Source: Paenibacillus dendritiformis (GTDB lineage Bacteria; Bacillota; Bacilli; Paenibacillales; Paenibacillaceae). Taken from it: a stretch of DNA of 64,000 nucleotides. The notes beneath the pieces are model-generated. The model searched no databases. It had not been told where the DNA came from and saw only the letters and a list, made by a program, of their open reading frames with translations. The DNA lies in assembly GCF_021654795.1 (NCBI RefSeq), contig NZ_AP025344.1, forward strand, positions 3,472,501 through 3,536,500, given 5' to 3'. Position numbers and translations under genes: made by a program. Shown piece after piece: positions 55,060-62,918 of the stretch (positions within the stretch are counted from its first letter, which is position 1; each line of letters opens with the position of its first letter).

Positions 55060-56148
55060 TTAATATTTCATCATATAAAGCGTTATCTCATCCCGATTGT
55101 GGAACAACTGCTTTGCACGGATGATTTGGGCATGCTCGGCATACATGGCCGTCACATCGCGAATCGTCTGCAGGGGCTTTTTGTGCATTAATTTTACGGT
55201 GACGAGAATCGTGCCTCCGGCAATCACCCCGTCCAGCAAGCGGATAACCATCTCCGCGGTCGCTTTGGGGCTCCAGCTCATATCGCAGACGAGCAGATCG
55301 AACTCGTTCGGCTCCACCGGAACATCCGCAGCATTTCGCTTCACATACGTCAACTGAGGGTGCCCCAGCAAGCTAGGATGCATATTGGCCGGGTCAATCG
55401 CGGTCACATGCACCCCCCGCTCCAGCAAGAGGCTTGTCCAGCCTCCCGGCGCGGCGCCGACGTCCAGCGCATGCCGATAAGCCGAGTAATCGAGGCCGAA
55501 TGTCCGCTCCGCTTCCAGGAGCTTGAACTTGGCGCGGGAGATTTGCCCTTCCTCCCTCTGGAACCGCATCGCTCCGCCCGGCCAATCGGAGCCCGCTTCC
55601 GCGGGAGTCATCATTCCGGCATACACTGCCTCCTCGCCAACCACGATGGATACGATAACGTCCGGTTCGGAGAGTACCGTCTCTCCTCCAACCCGTTCGA
55701 TTGCGGAGAGGAACGCCTCCCGGATCGCCTTATCTTCCTCTGTGCGAGCGCCGCCGGACCGAACATGGACAGCGACTCGCTTGCCGCCGTCAACCTGGAG
55801 ACCGGAGCATGCGTTCAACTTCTCCAGGCACGAGGCGCACATCGCCTCCAGTTGTGGCGCCGGACCGCTCGCCAGCCCCTCCCCGCGCTTAACCGCCAGG
55901 TGCACCGGCTGAATATGCCTGCCAAAGATCGGCGGATCATGCTGCCAGCGTTCGATTGCATCAGCGGAACCGGTCGGAAGCTCCATCAAGGCCATTTCGC
56001 CGGGAACGAGCATGCGGCTCTTCAACTGGCCGAAGCTTCTGCGCAGTTCCTCCTGCGCATATGAGATATAACCGTGATTGGAGGTGACGATCCAATGAGA
56101 TGACGGTGTAAAATGAGAGTCAAGAATCAATTCTTGTACGGATTCCAC
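55060..56148 (-). CDS. FtsJ/RlmM-like SAM-dependent rRNA methyltransferase
   Basis: A protein of about 362 residues. I chose the GTG at 56148 because GGAGG lies nine bases upstream; an ATG 16 codons earlier has no ribosome site. The first half holds a THUMP-like part (KAIREAFLSAIERVGGE, VIVSIVVGEEAVYAGM). The second half is a Rossmann methyltransferase with ALDVGAAPGGWTSLLLERG and the K-D-K-E tetrad of 2'-O-methyltransferases (Lys in SRAKFKLLEA, Asp in CDMSWSPK, Lys in VTVKLMHKK, Glu in NRDEITLYM). It likely modifies rRNA, as RlmM does at a 23S rRNA cytidine. Confidence 0.87.
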   Translation of the reverse strand: MESVQELILDSHFTPSSHWIVTSNHGYISYAQEELRRSFGQLKSRMLVPGEMALMELPTGSADAIERWQHDPPIFGRHIQPVHLAVKRGEGLASGPAPQLEAMCASCLEKLNACSGLQVDGGKRVAVHVRSGGARTEEDKAIREAFLSAIERVGGETVLSEPDVIVSIVVGEEAVYAGMMTPAEAGSDWPGGAMRFQREEGQISRAKFKLLEAERTFGLDYSAYRHALDVGAAPGGWTSLLLERGVHVTAIDPANMHPSLLGHPQLTYVKRNAADVPVEPNEFDLLVCDMSWSPKATAEMVIRLLDGVIAGGTILVTVKLMHKKPLQTIRDVTAMYAEHAQIIRAKQLFHNRDEITLYMMKY

Positions 56149-56229
56149 GTGGGCAAACCTCCAGCTTTGTTTCGAATCAATCGCTATATTGAACATTTCA
56201 GTGTAGATAATTTATCAAAAATACGCGGC

Positions 56230-56994
56230 TCAAGGGACCCGAATCCATGGCCGATCATTCGTCCAGTCTACCTGGACGCCCATATCGAAGGTCTTCGAGA
56301 GCAGCTCCGGCGTCATGACCTCGCGCTTCGATCCGGACGCGATCATCCGTCCCTCATGAAGCAGCGCGACATGGGTGAACAGCGGAATGATTTCTTCCGA
56401 ATGATGCGTCACATAGACAATCCCGAGATCGCGCCCCGAGAGCAGCGCCATATCTTGAAGCAGCTTCTCCCGCTCATAAATATCGAGGCCCGAGCAAGGC
56501 TCGTCCATAATCAGCAGCTCGGGATCGCTCATCAGCGCCCGGGCAAGCATAATTTTCTTGTGCTCCCCTTGCGAGCAGACGGCAAGCGGCTGATCAGCCA
56601 GACGGCCGAGATGAAATTCCTCCAGCAATTGATGAGCCCTCTCCTTCACCTCGTCCGGAATCTCCTGGTAAAAGCGCAGCCAAGCGAAGGCGCCGGTCGC
56701 CACGACTTCCCACACCGGGTCGCGCAGCGTTAATTTTTCGACGAGCGACTGGCTGATATAGCCGATCCGCTGTCTGACTTGTCTCACGTCGCACTGACCA
56801 TATGTATGACCGAGCACGCGGACGGTTCCGCTTGAAGGAAATTGGTAGGCGGTTATCAGTTCAAGCAGCGTCGTCTTCCCGGATCCGTTCCGTCCGAGCA
56901 GGACCCAGTGCTCACCCGGGTTGACGCTCCAATTGACGTCATTCAAAATGGTTCGTTCTTCCCTCTGGAACCTGATGTGTTCTAGCTGTATCAC
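56230..56994 (-). CDS. ABC ATPase (YlmA-like)
   Basis: A 254-residue ATPase: Walker A LGRNGSGKTTLL, Q-loop GYISQSLVEKL, signature CSQGEHKKIMLARAL (a QGE variant of LSGGQ), Walker B LLIMDEPCSGLD, switch His VTHHSEEI. The GTG start overlaps the thioredoxin-like stop as GTGA. No permease is adjacent. The CSQGE signature and lack of partners resemble B. subtilis YlmA, whose role is unknown. Confidence 0.87.
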   Translation of the reverse strand: MIQLEHIRFQREERTILNDVNWSVNPGEHWVLLGRNGSGKTTLLELITAYQFPSSGTVRVLGHTYGQCDVRQVRQRIGYISQSLVEKLTLRDPVWEVVATGAFAWLRFYQEIPDEVKERAHQLLEEFHLGRLADQPLAVCSQGEHKKIMLARALMSDPELLIMDEPCSGLDIYEREKLLQDMALLSGRDLGIVYVTHHSEEIIPLFTHVALLHEGRMIASGSKREVMTPELLSKTFDMGVQVDWTNDRPWIRVP

Positions 56995-57338
56995 AGCAAT
57001 CCCCCGCCTTTCAATCGTTCATACATATAAGTTACCGAATGAAATGCATATACTTTCTCGGGCCGGTTGTCCCGCCCCGGTGTCTCATCTCCCCAGAGCA
57101 TAAGGCAAGGGACGCTCTCGATGCGATGCGCCTGCACCAGCTCGGCGGCCTCCAGCACATTGACCGAAGCGATCTGGAGCTGCGGATAAGACTGCTCCAA
57201 TAGAGCCAGCATACGTTCAGCAAGCCGGCACGTCCCGCACAAGGGGCTGTACACATAGAGGGCCCGCGGGGTTTCCGCAGCCGCGGACAGACGGCCTGGC
57301 ATAAATGCCTGGAGGTCTTGACCGTGAACCGGCTTCAC
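56991..57338 (-). CDS. Thioredoxin-family protein
   Basis: A 115-residue protein without signal peptide. YSPLCGTCRLAERML contains a CGTC active-site motif, followed by QIASVNVLEAAELVQAHRIESVPCLML with the cis-Pro (SVPC). These are the thioredoxin fold's marks, shifted to a small YtpP-like size. Its GTG start overlaps the cREC gene stop by four bases, as GTGA. Confidence 0.88.
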   Translation of the reverse strand: MKPVHGQDLQAFMPGRLSAAAETPRALYVYSPLCGTCRLAERMLALLEQSYPQLQIASVNVLEAAELVQAHRIESVPCLMLWGDETPGRDNRPEKVYAFHSVTYMYERLKGGGLL

Positions 57339-57676
57339 TGCGTCTCCAGCCTAACCCGCTCCAGCGTATCCCAGCCCATGGGCCCGTTATGGAGCTTCAC
57401 GGAGTCCGGCTTATGCTTATAAAGCTGCTGGTACATCCGTTGCCTCCCTTCCGGACAGGAAGTATGGAGGTAGATTTCCTTCTCCGGATAGAGCCCGCGG
57501 CGCACCATTTCCATCACCAGCTCCGTTCCCGTCGGCTCATCCGGCCCCAGATCATGATCAAGCGACAGAATACCGACGCGCTCCTCTTCCAGAAGCAGCA
57601 GACATTCCGCCATATTCCTCGCCAGCACGAATCCGTCCGGGCAGCGCCGCCAGTCGTCCAGGTAGACATGAATCAT
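57335..57676 (-). CDS. Cyclic-phosphate-processing receiver-like (cREC) protein
   Basis: A 113-residue single-domain protein. It shows MIHVYLDDWRRCPDGFVLARN and VGILSLDHDLGPDEPTG, matching the cREC family (receiver-like fold with acidic pair LDD and an LDHDLG motif at the phosphoacceptor site), and IYLHTSCPEGRQRM, like the family's HS(A/x)NPxGRxxM box. The family has been linked computationally to cyclic phosphate or RNA-repair-type processing; no reaction is known for this protein. Its ATG overlaps the nfo stop by four bases. Confidence 0.7.
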   Translation of the reverse strand: MIHVYLDDWRRCPDGFVLARNMAECLLLLEEERVGILSLDHDLGPDEPTGTELVMEMVRRGLYPEKEIYLHTSCPEGRQRMYQQLYKHKPDSVKLHNGPMGWDTLERVRLETQ

Positions 57677-58584
57677 CGCATTCCCTCTTTTCCTTCACCA
57701 AAAAATTTGTTGTCGGCCCGGACTGCCTCCTTCAGCCTGTTCCACTCGGGAATATGTCCGTATTGGCTGCTTCCCGGCGTCTCCAGAATGAGCGGTTTCC
57801 CGCGGATCCCTTCAGCCACGGCCAAGCGGGCCAACTCCTTAATGCCGATATGCCCGTCTCCCAGATTGGCGTGGCGATCCTGACGCGAAGCATAGGCTTC
57901 TCTGGAATCGTTGAGGTGAATGACCTGCATATGCCGCCAATAACCGAGCTCATGCCCCTTCGCGACCAATTCGTCGGTCTTGGACGGGTCCCATAAGCCG
58001 CTCACGAACGCATGGCATGTATCGAAGCAATAGCCGATTTTATCAGGATACCGGCTTAACTGCCTGATCTGGATGAGCTCCTCCATCGTCACGCCAAGGC
58101 CGCCATGACTGCCCGCCTGATTCTCCAGCAACAGCAGGGCTCGCCCGTTCCAGACGGCAAGCACCGTGTCGATCGTGCGAATTATGTTCCCGTAGGTACG
58201 CAGCAAAAGCTGCTCCCCGCCGTCCCTGCCCTTGAAAATGCCAAAATGGACGACAGCTCCAATCGAGCCGCAGGCTTCCGCGATCATCAAATCATTCAAC
58301 AGCGATTGAACCGTCGCTTGGAAACGCTCTGGCGCCTGTTCGGCATCCACCGCCAAATTCGTCGGATACGGCGTATGGACGACCGTGTGAATCCCGTGCC
58401 GTTCACATAGTTCCCGAGCCGCCTCCGCCTCGTCCTCGTAACCTTCCTTGACGGACAAGCCCCTCGGGTTCTTGCTGAAATATTGATAGCAGCCCAGGCC
58501 GAACGCCTCCTGCAATCGTACGGCGTCGCGCGCAGCATGACTGTAGCCGCCCCGCAGCGACAGATGACAACCGTATTGCAGCAC
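57673..58584 (-). CDS. nfo: Endonuclease IV (apurinic/apyrimidinic)
   Basis: A TIM-barrel AP endonuclease of about 303 residues that nicks 5' of abasic sites. I start it at the GTG at 58584 (GGAGAAGG upstream), as the longer frame overlaps the Fpg-like gene. Metal-binding motifs are present: GCHLSLRGGY, VVHTPYPTNLA, AVVHFGIFKG, LLLENQAGSHGGLG, YCFDTCHAFVSG, QVIHLNDS and HANLGDGHIG. The length is close to E. coli Nfo plus about 20 residues. It follows the glycosylase-like gene, which suits base-excision repair. Confidence 0.93.
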   Translation of the reverse strand: MLQYGCHLSLRGGYSHAARDAVRLQEAFGLGCYQYFSKNPRGLSVKEGYEDEAEAARELCERHGIHTVVHTPYPTNLAVDAEQAPERFQATVQSLLNDLMIAEACGSIGAVVHFGIFKGRDGGEQLLLRTYGNIIRTIDTVLAVWNGRALLLLENQAGSHGGLGVTMEELIQIRQLSRYPDKIGYCFDTCHAFVSGLWDPSKTDELVAKGHELGYWRHMQVIHLNDSREAYASRQDRHANLGDGHIGIKELARLAVAEGIRGKPLILETPGSSQYGHIPEWNRLKEAVRADNKFFGEGKEGMR

Positions 58585-58612
58585 GGAGCCGCCTTCTCCC
58601 CTCCCCGGGAGG

Positions 58613-59458
58613 TTAGGATTCAACCGCTGGCGGCAGCGGTTGGCACTGCGGACAGTAATACGCAGGCTTCCGCTGGATCATCATTTCTTCAATCGGCGTG
58701 CCGCAGCGCGGGCAAGGCTCCCCTGTCTTGCCTGCGATTCCCCATTCGTATGAAGCTCCGCTGCCGTCAGCTGCCGATCCGTCCCCATCCTGCCGCTCGA
58801 TCGCATCCTGAAGCACATGAATCATCGATAGATACAATCGGTCAAGGTCTTCTTCCTGCAGCTGATCAACCCGCACGGACGGAGGAAGTCCGGCAGCAAA
58901 CGCGATGTTATCCGCATACCGGCTGTCAATTCCGGCCAATAGAGCCGGATTCATCAAGGCCGCCTTCAACGTGGAGCGCCGCTTCGCGAACCGCTGGCGG
59001 AACCGCTCTGCCGTCAAGTGGCGGGACAACGGATCAGGCCCTTGCTCCCGCTGTAGTTGATCCAGTTCCTTCGCCGACAGCAGCAAGAGCTGAAGCGACC
59101 TGGACTTGGCCACGATTACCGCCACGCTGTCCACACGAAGCGAAAAGGCCGGCTTCCCGGCGCTTGCGGCCGCGGTCGGTTCCTCTTCCTCCGGCCCGGC
59201 TTCGAGCCTGTCAATCTGAAGTTCATCCTCCTGGCCCAACCGAAGCACCAGCCGCTGACCATTATCCAGATGAAAAATTAGATCGGCTCCTCTTCGCTCC
59301 ACAAATAAAATTAGTCGGCCCAGTGTCAAATCGTGAATACGTTCCATTTCCACGTTCAGCCCGGATTGGCGCTGCATATCCAAGCGGCGGATCCGCTGGC
59401 CTACCGTATCCTGATCCAGCCGTTTCCGGTAACCTTCGATCTCGGGAATTCCCGGCAT
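58613..59458 (-). CDS. Fpg/Nei-family protein with altered catalytic residues
   Basis: A 281-residue protein of the formamidopyrimidine-DNA glycosylase family. The N-terminus is MPGIPEIEGYRKRL; the catalytic Pro is kept, but the usual Glu at position 3 (MPELPE) is Gly. The hairpin motif, usually RRGKxL, reads RRGADL, so the conserved Lys is Ala. The helix-two-turn-helix (SRYADNIAFAAGLPPS) and the zinc finger (CPRCG ... CPQCQ) are intact. DNA binding is likely kept; base removal or lyase activity may differ. GGAAGGAAG precedes the ATG. nfo lies just downstream. Confidence 0.85.
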   Translation of the reverse strand: MPGIPEIEGYRKRLDQDTVGQRIRRLDMQRQSGLNVEMERIHDLTLGRLILFVERRGADLIFHLDNGQRLVLRLGQEDELQIDRLEAGPEEEEPTAAASAGKPAFSLRVDSVAVIVAKSRSLQLLLLSAKELDQLQREQGPDPLSRHLTAERFRQRFAKRRSTLKAALMNPALLAGIDSRYADNIAFAAGLPPSVRVDQLQEEDLDRLYLSMIHVLQDAIERQDGDGSAADGSGASYEWGIAGKTGEPCPRCGTPIEEMMIQRKPAYYCPQCQPLPPAVES

Positions 59459-59505
59459 CGAGCATCTTCCTTCCTATGTCTATAAATTAATGGCGTTAAT
59501 GACGC

Positions 59506-60336
59506 TTATTCATTATTATGCGCTTGTTCCATGAACCATTGACGCAATTCGTCCAGCGTCTCGCATATCATGTCGGGATTGACTCCCGAGCGCTTCTGAT
59601 AATCCATGCGGTTGGCCGCCGTCGTAATGCCTGTCAAGACAAGCGCCGTACGGCAGCCCGCCTGATGGCCTGCCAGCATGTCCGTCATCATATTGTCGCC
59701 GATGACGATGGCTTCCTCCGCGCGGCAGCCCAGCCTCTCCAGAGCAGCGTCCATAATGATGCGGCTCGGCTTCCCGATCACGACGGGTTCAACCCCCGAG
59801 GCCGCCTGGATCGCAGCCCCGATCGAACCGGCTCCAGGCGAGAATCCCCGGTCTGAAGGAAGCATCAGATCGGGATTCGTCAGAATCGAGAGCGCCCCCT
59901 TGCGGACTGCGGCTGCGGCCGCTTCGAGCTTCGCATAGCTCAAGCTCCGGTCGATTCCCTGGACGACGATATCGACCTCTTCATTCCATACCGCTTCCAC
60001 ATCCGCCGTCCATTGAACACCGGCGTCCGTCAAGGCTTGCTCCAGTCCCCTTTCCCCGATCATAAATACATGGCGGCCGGGAAATTTTTTCAGAATATAC
60101 GATGCAGCAGCTTGAGCCGACGTCAGCACATCCTGACTTTTCGCATTGATTCCGAGCCTGTTCAGCATATCCGCGACTTCTTCCGGCGTGCGCGACGAGT
60201 TATTTGTCACGAACTGATACGGGATTCGGAGCTGCTGCAATGTCGAGATCAGCGCATCCGCGCCTTCAATCATCGCCGATCCGTGATACATCGTTCCATC
60301 CAGATCGATGCAAGCATGCCATTTTGTGTCCATCAT
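59506..60336 (-). CDS. HAD-IIA family phosphatase (NagD-like)
   Basis: A 276-residue phosphatase. It has the IIA hallmarks: DLDGTMYHGSAMIEGA (motif I), FVTNNSSRTPEEV (motif II), a capped central domain, VVIGKPSRIIMDAALERLG (motif III Lys) and AIVIGDNMMTDMLAGHQAGCRTALVLTGI (motif IV). The TNNSS and GDNxxTD patterns fit the TIGR01457-type enzymes acting on phosphorylated sugars or nucleotides. GGGGAAGC precedes a pair of ATG codons. Confidence 0.92.
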   Translation of the reverse strand: MMDTKWHACIDLDGTMYHGSAMIEGADALISTLQQLRIPYQFVTNNSSRTPEEVADMLNRLGINAKSQDVLTSAQAAASYILKKFPGRHVFMIGERGLEQALTDAGVQWTADVEAVWNEEVDIVVQGIDRSLSYAKLEAAAAAVRKGALSILTNPDLMLPSDRGFSPGAGSIGAAIQAASGVEPVVIGKPSRIIMDAALERLGCRAEEAIVIGDNMMTDMLAGHQAGCRTALVLTGITTAANRMDYQKRSGVNPDMICETLDELRQWFMEQAHNNE

Positions 60337-60381
60337 GATGCTTCCCCATTCCTTTCTGCCTCATGCCGCAAGCCGTCACGG

Positions 60382-61473
60382 CTAGGCCTGCCGCTCCCGG
60401 CCGGTGCGAATGATATGATCCACCCACTGCTCCACCGCATTGCCGTCCGCCAAGGTCGGAACGATATCCGCCCAGCGTTCGTCCCCGGACAATCGCAAAA
60501 TGAAGTGATGAAGCGCCGCAAAGTGGCTGTCCTGAAAGACGCCCATCGTCGCCTTTTCGTCCGGAAGCAAGTACAGGCTGTCCGGTTCGGGGAGCGCAGG
60601 CTGTTGTCCGCTCAATAAGTGAAGGGCCGGCATCTTATCCCGTTCCAGATCGCATGTGATGCTTCCCTTCGTACCGACGATGTCGATCCGGAACGCATCT
60701 GCGCCATAAGCAATCCGGGACACTTCCACCATCCCGTGGACGCCGCTTGCTGTTCTATAAGTCATGACGGCCCAATCATCAACAAGGACCGGGACGCGCT
60801 CTTCCGAACCAGCCGCCTTCGGCCGCTCCGGCACAAACGTATGTACATGGCCATCCACACTCGCAAAATCGCCGAACCAGTGCCGGATTAAATCAAGCGC
60901 ATGCACGCCGATATCCGTGACAGCTCCTCCGCCGGACAGCGAGTCGCTCAGCCTCCAGCTAAAAGGCCTCGATTCGCTCAAATATCCGGAGCGGAGATAA
61001 GCGATTTTGCACTGCAGGACCTCGCCGACAAGTCCCGCTTCCAGCCAGGAACGGATGCGCATGACAGCCGGGTGATAACGAAAGACAAAGGCGAGCTGCT
61101 GCGGGTATTGTGCAGGTATCTCTTCCACCAAATCTTTCGTGGCCTGCGCATTATCCGTTACCGGCTTCTCGCAATAAACAGCCTGCCGGTATTCAATGGC
61201 TGTTCGGACCTGCTCCGCGTGGAGCGCATTCGGCGTACAAATGCTTACCGCATCGGAACCCTCAATCTGAAGCGCCTCTTCCAACGAATTTGTAATATGG
61301 GCAAATCCGATTCGCCGTGCCTGGTCTCCTACTTCTTCGGGCCTTCTCGTCACCAACGCGTGGAGAGCCGGCTCCACAGGCAGCGGCTTCACAATCGGCA
61401 GCGTTCTCAGTGCGATCATATGGGTTTTGGCAATTGTGCCGAACCCGACTATAGAGAAACCAAGCTTCTGCAT
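60382..61473 (-). CDS. Gfo/Idh/MocA-family oxidoreductase
   Basis: A 363-residue NAD(P)-dependent oxidoreductase, likely acting on a sugar or inositol derivative. I chose the ATG at 61473, with GAAAGGTGG upstream. The Rossmann motif is IVGFGTIAKTHM at the N-terminus, CTPNALHAEQ and YCEKPVTDNA give the EKP catalytic Lys, and GGGAVTDIGVHALDLIRHWFG holds the conserved His region. The substrate cannot be told; no sugar catabolic genes are beside it. Confidence 0.92.
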   Translation of the reverse strand: MQKLGFSIVGFGTIAKTHMIALRTLPIVKPLPVEPALHALVTRRPEEVGDQARRIGFAHITNSLEEALQIEGSDAVSICTPNALHAEQVRTAIEYRQAVYCEKPVTDNAQATKDLVEEIPAQYPQQLAFVFRYHPAVMRIRSWLEAGLVGEVLQCKIAYLRSGYLSESRPFSWRLSDSLSGGGAVTDIGVHALDLIRHWFGDFASVDGHVHTFVPERPKAAGSEERVPVLVDDWAVMTYRTASGVHGMVEVSRIAYGADAFRIDIVGTKGSITCDLERDKMPALHLLSGQQPALPEPDSLYLLPDEKATMGVFQDSHFAALHHFILRLSGDERWADIVPTLADGNAVEQWVDHIIRTGRERQA

Positions 61474-61701
61474 GGAGGATTCCACCTTTCCTTCTTCCCT
61501 GCCTTCGCTGACGACAGCCAGCAGCGGGGAAATACTCAACTTTGATCCATTGTAAAGAACCGCAACTCCGCTTGCAAGGCCGGATATGATAATGATCCGT
61601 CCAATTTCGACGGGACGCTGCGTCGACTGGCGTCGAAACCCCATCCCTTTCCCTCGTACCTGCTCGGATGACGCTTCCTTTGTCAACTTGTGCGCTTTCC
61701 C
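61474..61701. other. Intergenic stretch without recognised feature
   Basis: The 312 bases between the oxidoreductase start and the rnz stop contain open frames but none with a ribosome site or family motif. Apart from the hairpin at 61702-61778, I see nothing defined. Confidence 0.6.
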
Positions 61702-61778
61702 GGAAAATAATCAGCCGGCTCAACGCCTCCCGCCGTCCAGTTGGCGCCCGGGAAACAAGCTTCCCATAGGCCGGCTGC
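61702..61778 (-). terminator. Possible terminator after rnz
   Basis: On the minus strand CAGCCGGC and GCCGGCTG can pair across a loop of about 49 bases, then ATTATTTTCC. The long loop and poor U-run make it uncertain. Confidence 0.4.
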
Positions 61779-61785
61779 TGTCGGA

Positions 61786-62721
61786 CTATCGTTCCGGTTC
61801 CATCGCCAACGGAACTGCGAGCAGATCGTCGGCTAGCACCGTTGCGGGAAAAATAGCCCTCGCCTCGGCCAGCAATCGGGCCAGCGTTTCCTCCTCTTTG
61901 TAGCGCGAGCTGAAGTGGGTGAGCACCAGCTTGCCAGCGCCGGCTTTCAGGGCGATCGCTGCTGCATCCGCGGCGGTGCTATGGCCGTACTCATGCGCAT
62001 TGCTGCGTTTGTCCTCCATGAACGTAGCTTCATGCACAAGAACATCCGCCCCATCCGCCAATCTCACCGCATTCTCGCATGGCCGCGTATCGCCTAATAT
62101 CGCAATCGATTTTCCCGGTATTGGCTCTCCCACTACGGCCGCTGCAGCAATGCGCCGCCCATCCGGCAGCATGACATCCTCCCCGCGCTTCAGCTTTCCG
62201 TAGACCGGACCGGGTTCGATGCCCATCCTCTCGAGCACCTCGAGACGAAGTTTGCCCGGACGGTCAAGCTCCTGAATCCGATAGCCATAGGAAAGCACAC
62301 GATGCTCCAGCGGGAGCGCGGTCACGCGGAAGCTGTCATCGGACCAGATGTCGCCCGGCTCGATCTCCTGGATATGCAGCTCATAGGGCAAATGAGTATC
62401 ACTTACGCGAAACGCGGTCTCCATGAATTCGCGCAGCCCGGCCGGTCCGAACACGGTCAACGGATCAACCCCGCCTTGATACGCCCTGCTGGACAGAAGC
62501 CCCGGCAGCCCGAACAAATGATCTCCATGCAAATGCGTAATAAAGATGTACTCGCACTTGCCAAGCCTCAATGGAGAGCGGAGAACTTGATGCTGAGTCC
62601 CTTCCCCGCAATCGAACATCCAGAACGTTCCCCGTTCTTCTTGCAAGCGCAGCACGAGGCTGCTTACATTGCGCCGGGTAGTCGGCATGCCGGCCCCGGT
62701 GCCGAGAAAATAAAGATCCAT
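61786..62721 (-). CDS. rnz: Ribonuclease Z
   Basis: A 311-residue metallo-beta-lactamase-fold endonuclease that trims tRNA 3' ends. The ATG at 62721 has GGGGGAG nine bases upstream. The metal motif is FITHLHGDHLFGLPGLL; MDLYFLGTGAGMPTTRRNVSS, the FDCGEGTQ loop, ILGDTRPCENAVRLADGADVLVHEATF and LTHFSSRYK are also typical. Confidence 0.96.
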   Translation of the reverse strand: MDLYFLGTGAGMPTTRRNVSSLVLRLQEERGTFWMFDCGEGTQHQVLRSPLRLGKCEYIFITHLHGDHLFGLPGLLSSRAYQGGVDPLTVFGPAGLREFMETAFRVSDTHLPYELHIQEIEPGDIWSDDSFRVTALPLEHRVLSYGYRIQELDRPGKLRLEVLERMGIEPGPVYGKLKRGEDVMLPDGRRIAAAAVVGEPIPGKSIAILGDTRPCENAVRLADGADVLVHEATFMEDKRSNAHEYGHSTAADAAAIALKAGAGKLVLTHFSSRYKEEETLARLLAEARAIFPATVLADDLLAVPLAMEPER

Positions 62722-62830
62722 AGCCCTGTCTCCCCCTTTACTTAATGATATAAAATAATTGCGGTTCCTGATAGTGCATTCGTAGTAAGCTATACCCAAC
62801 TCCGCTTCGTTCGATTCTGCCCTTGCCCTG

Positions 62831-62884
62831 CAAAAAGAAAACCTCCGCACCTGCCAATAGAGGAAGCGGCGCGGAGGTGCGGAG
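62831..62884 (-). terminator. Intrinsic terminator of metH
   Basis: On the minus strand CTCCGCACCT pairs perfectly with AGGTGCGGAG across 22 bases, followed by GTTTTCTTTTT. It lies 34 bases after the metH stop. Confidence 0.85.
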
Positions 62885-62918
62885 TCGTTATTTGGTATCA
62901 AGTATGCTGACAGCCTTG

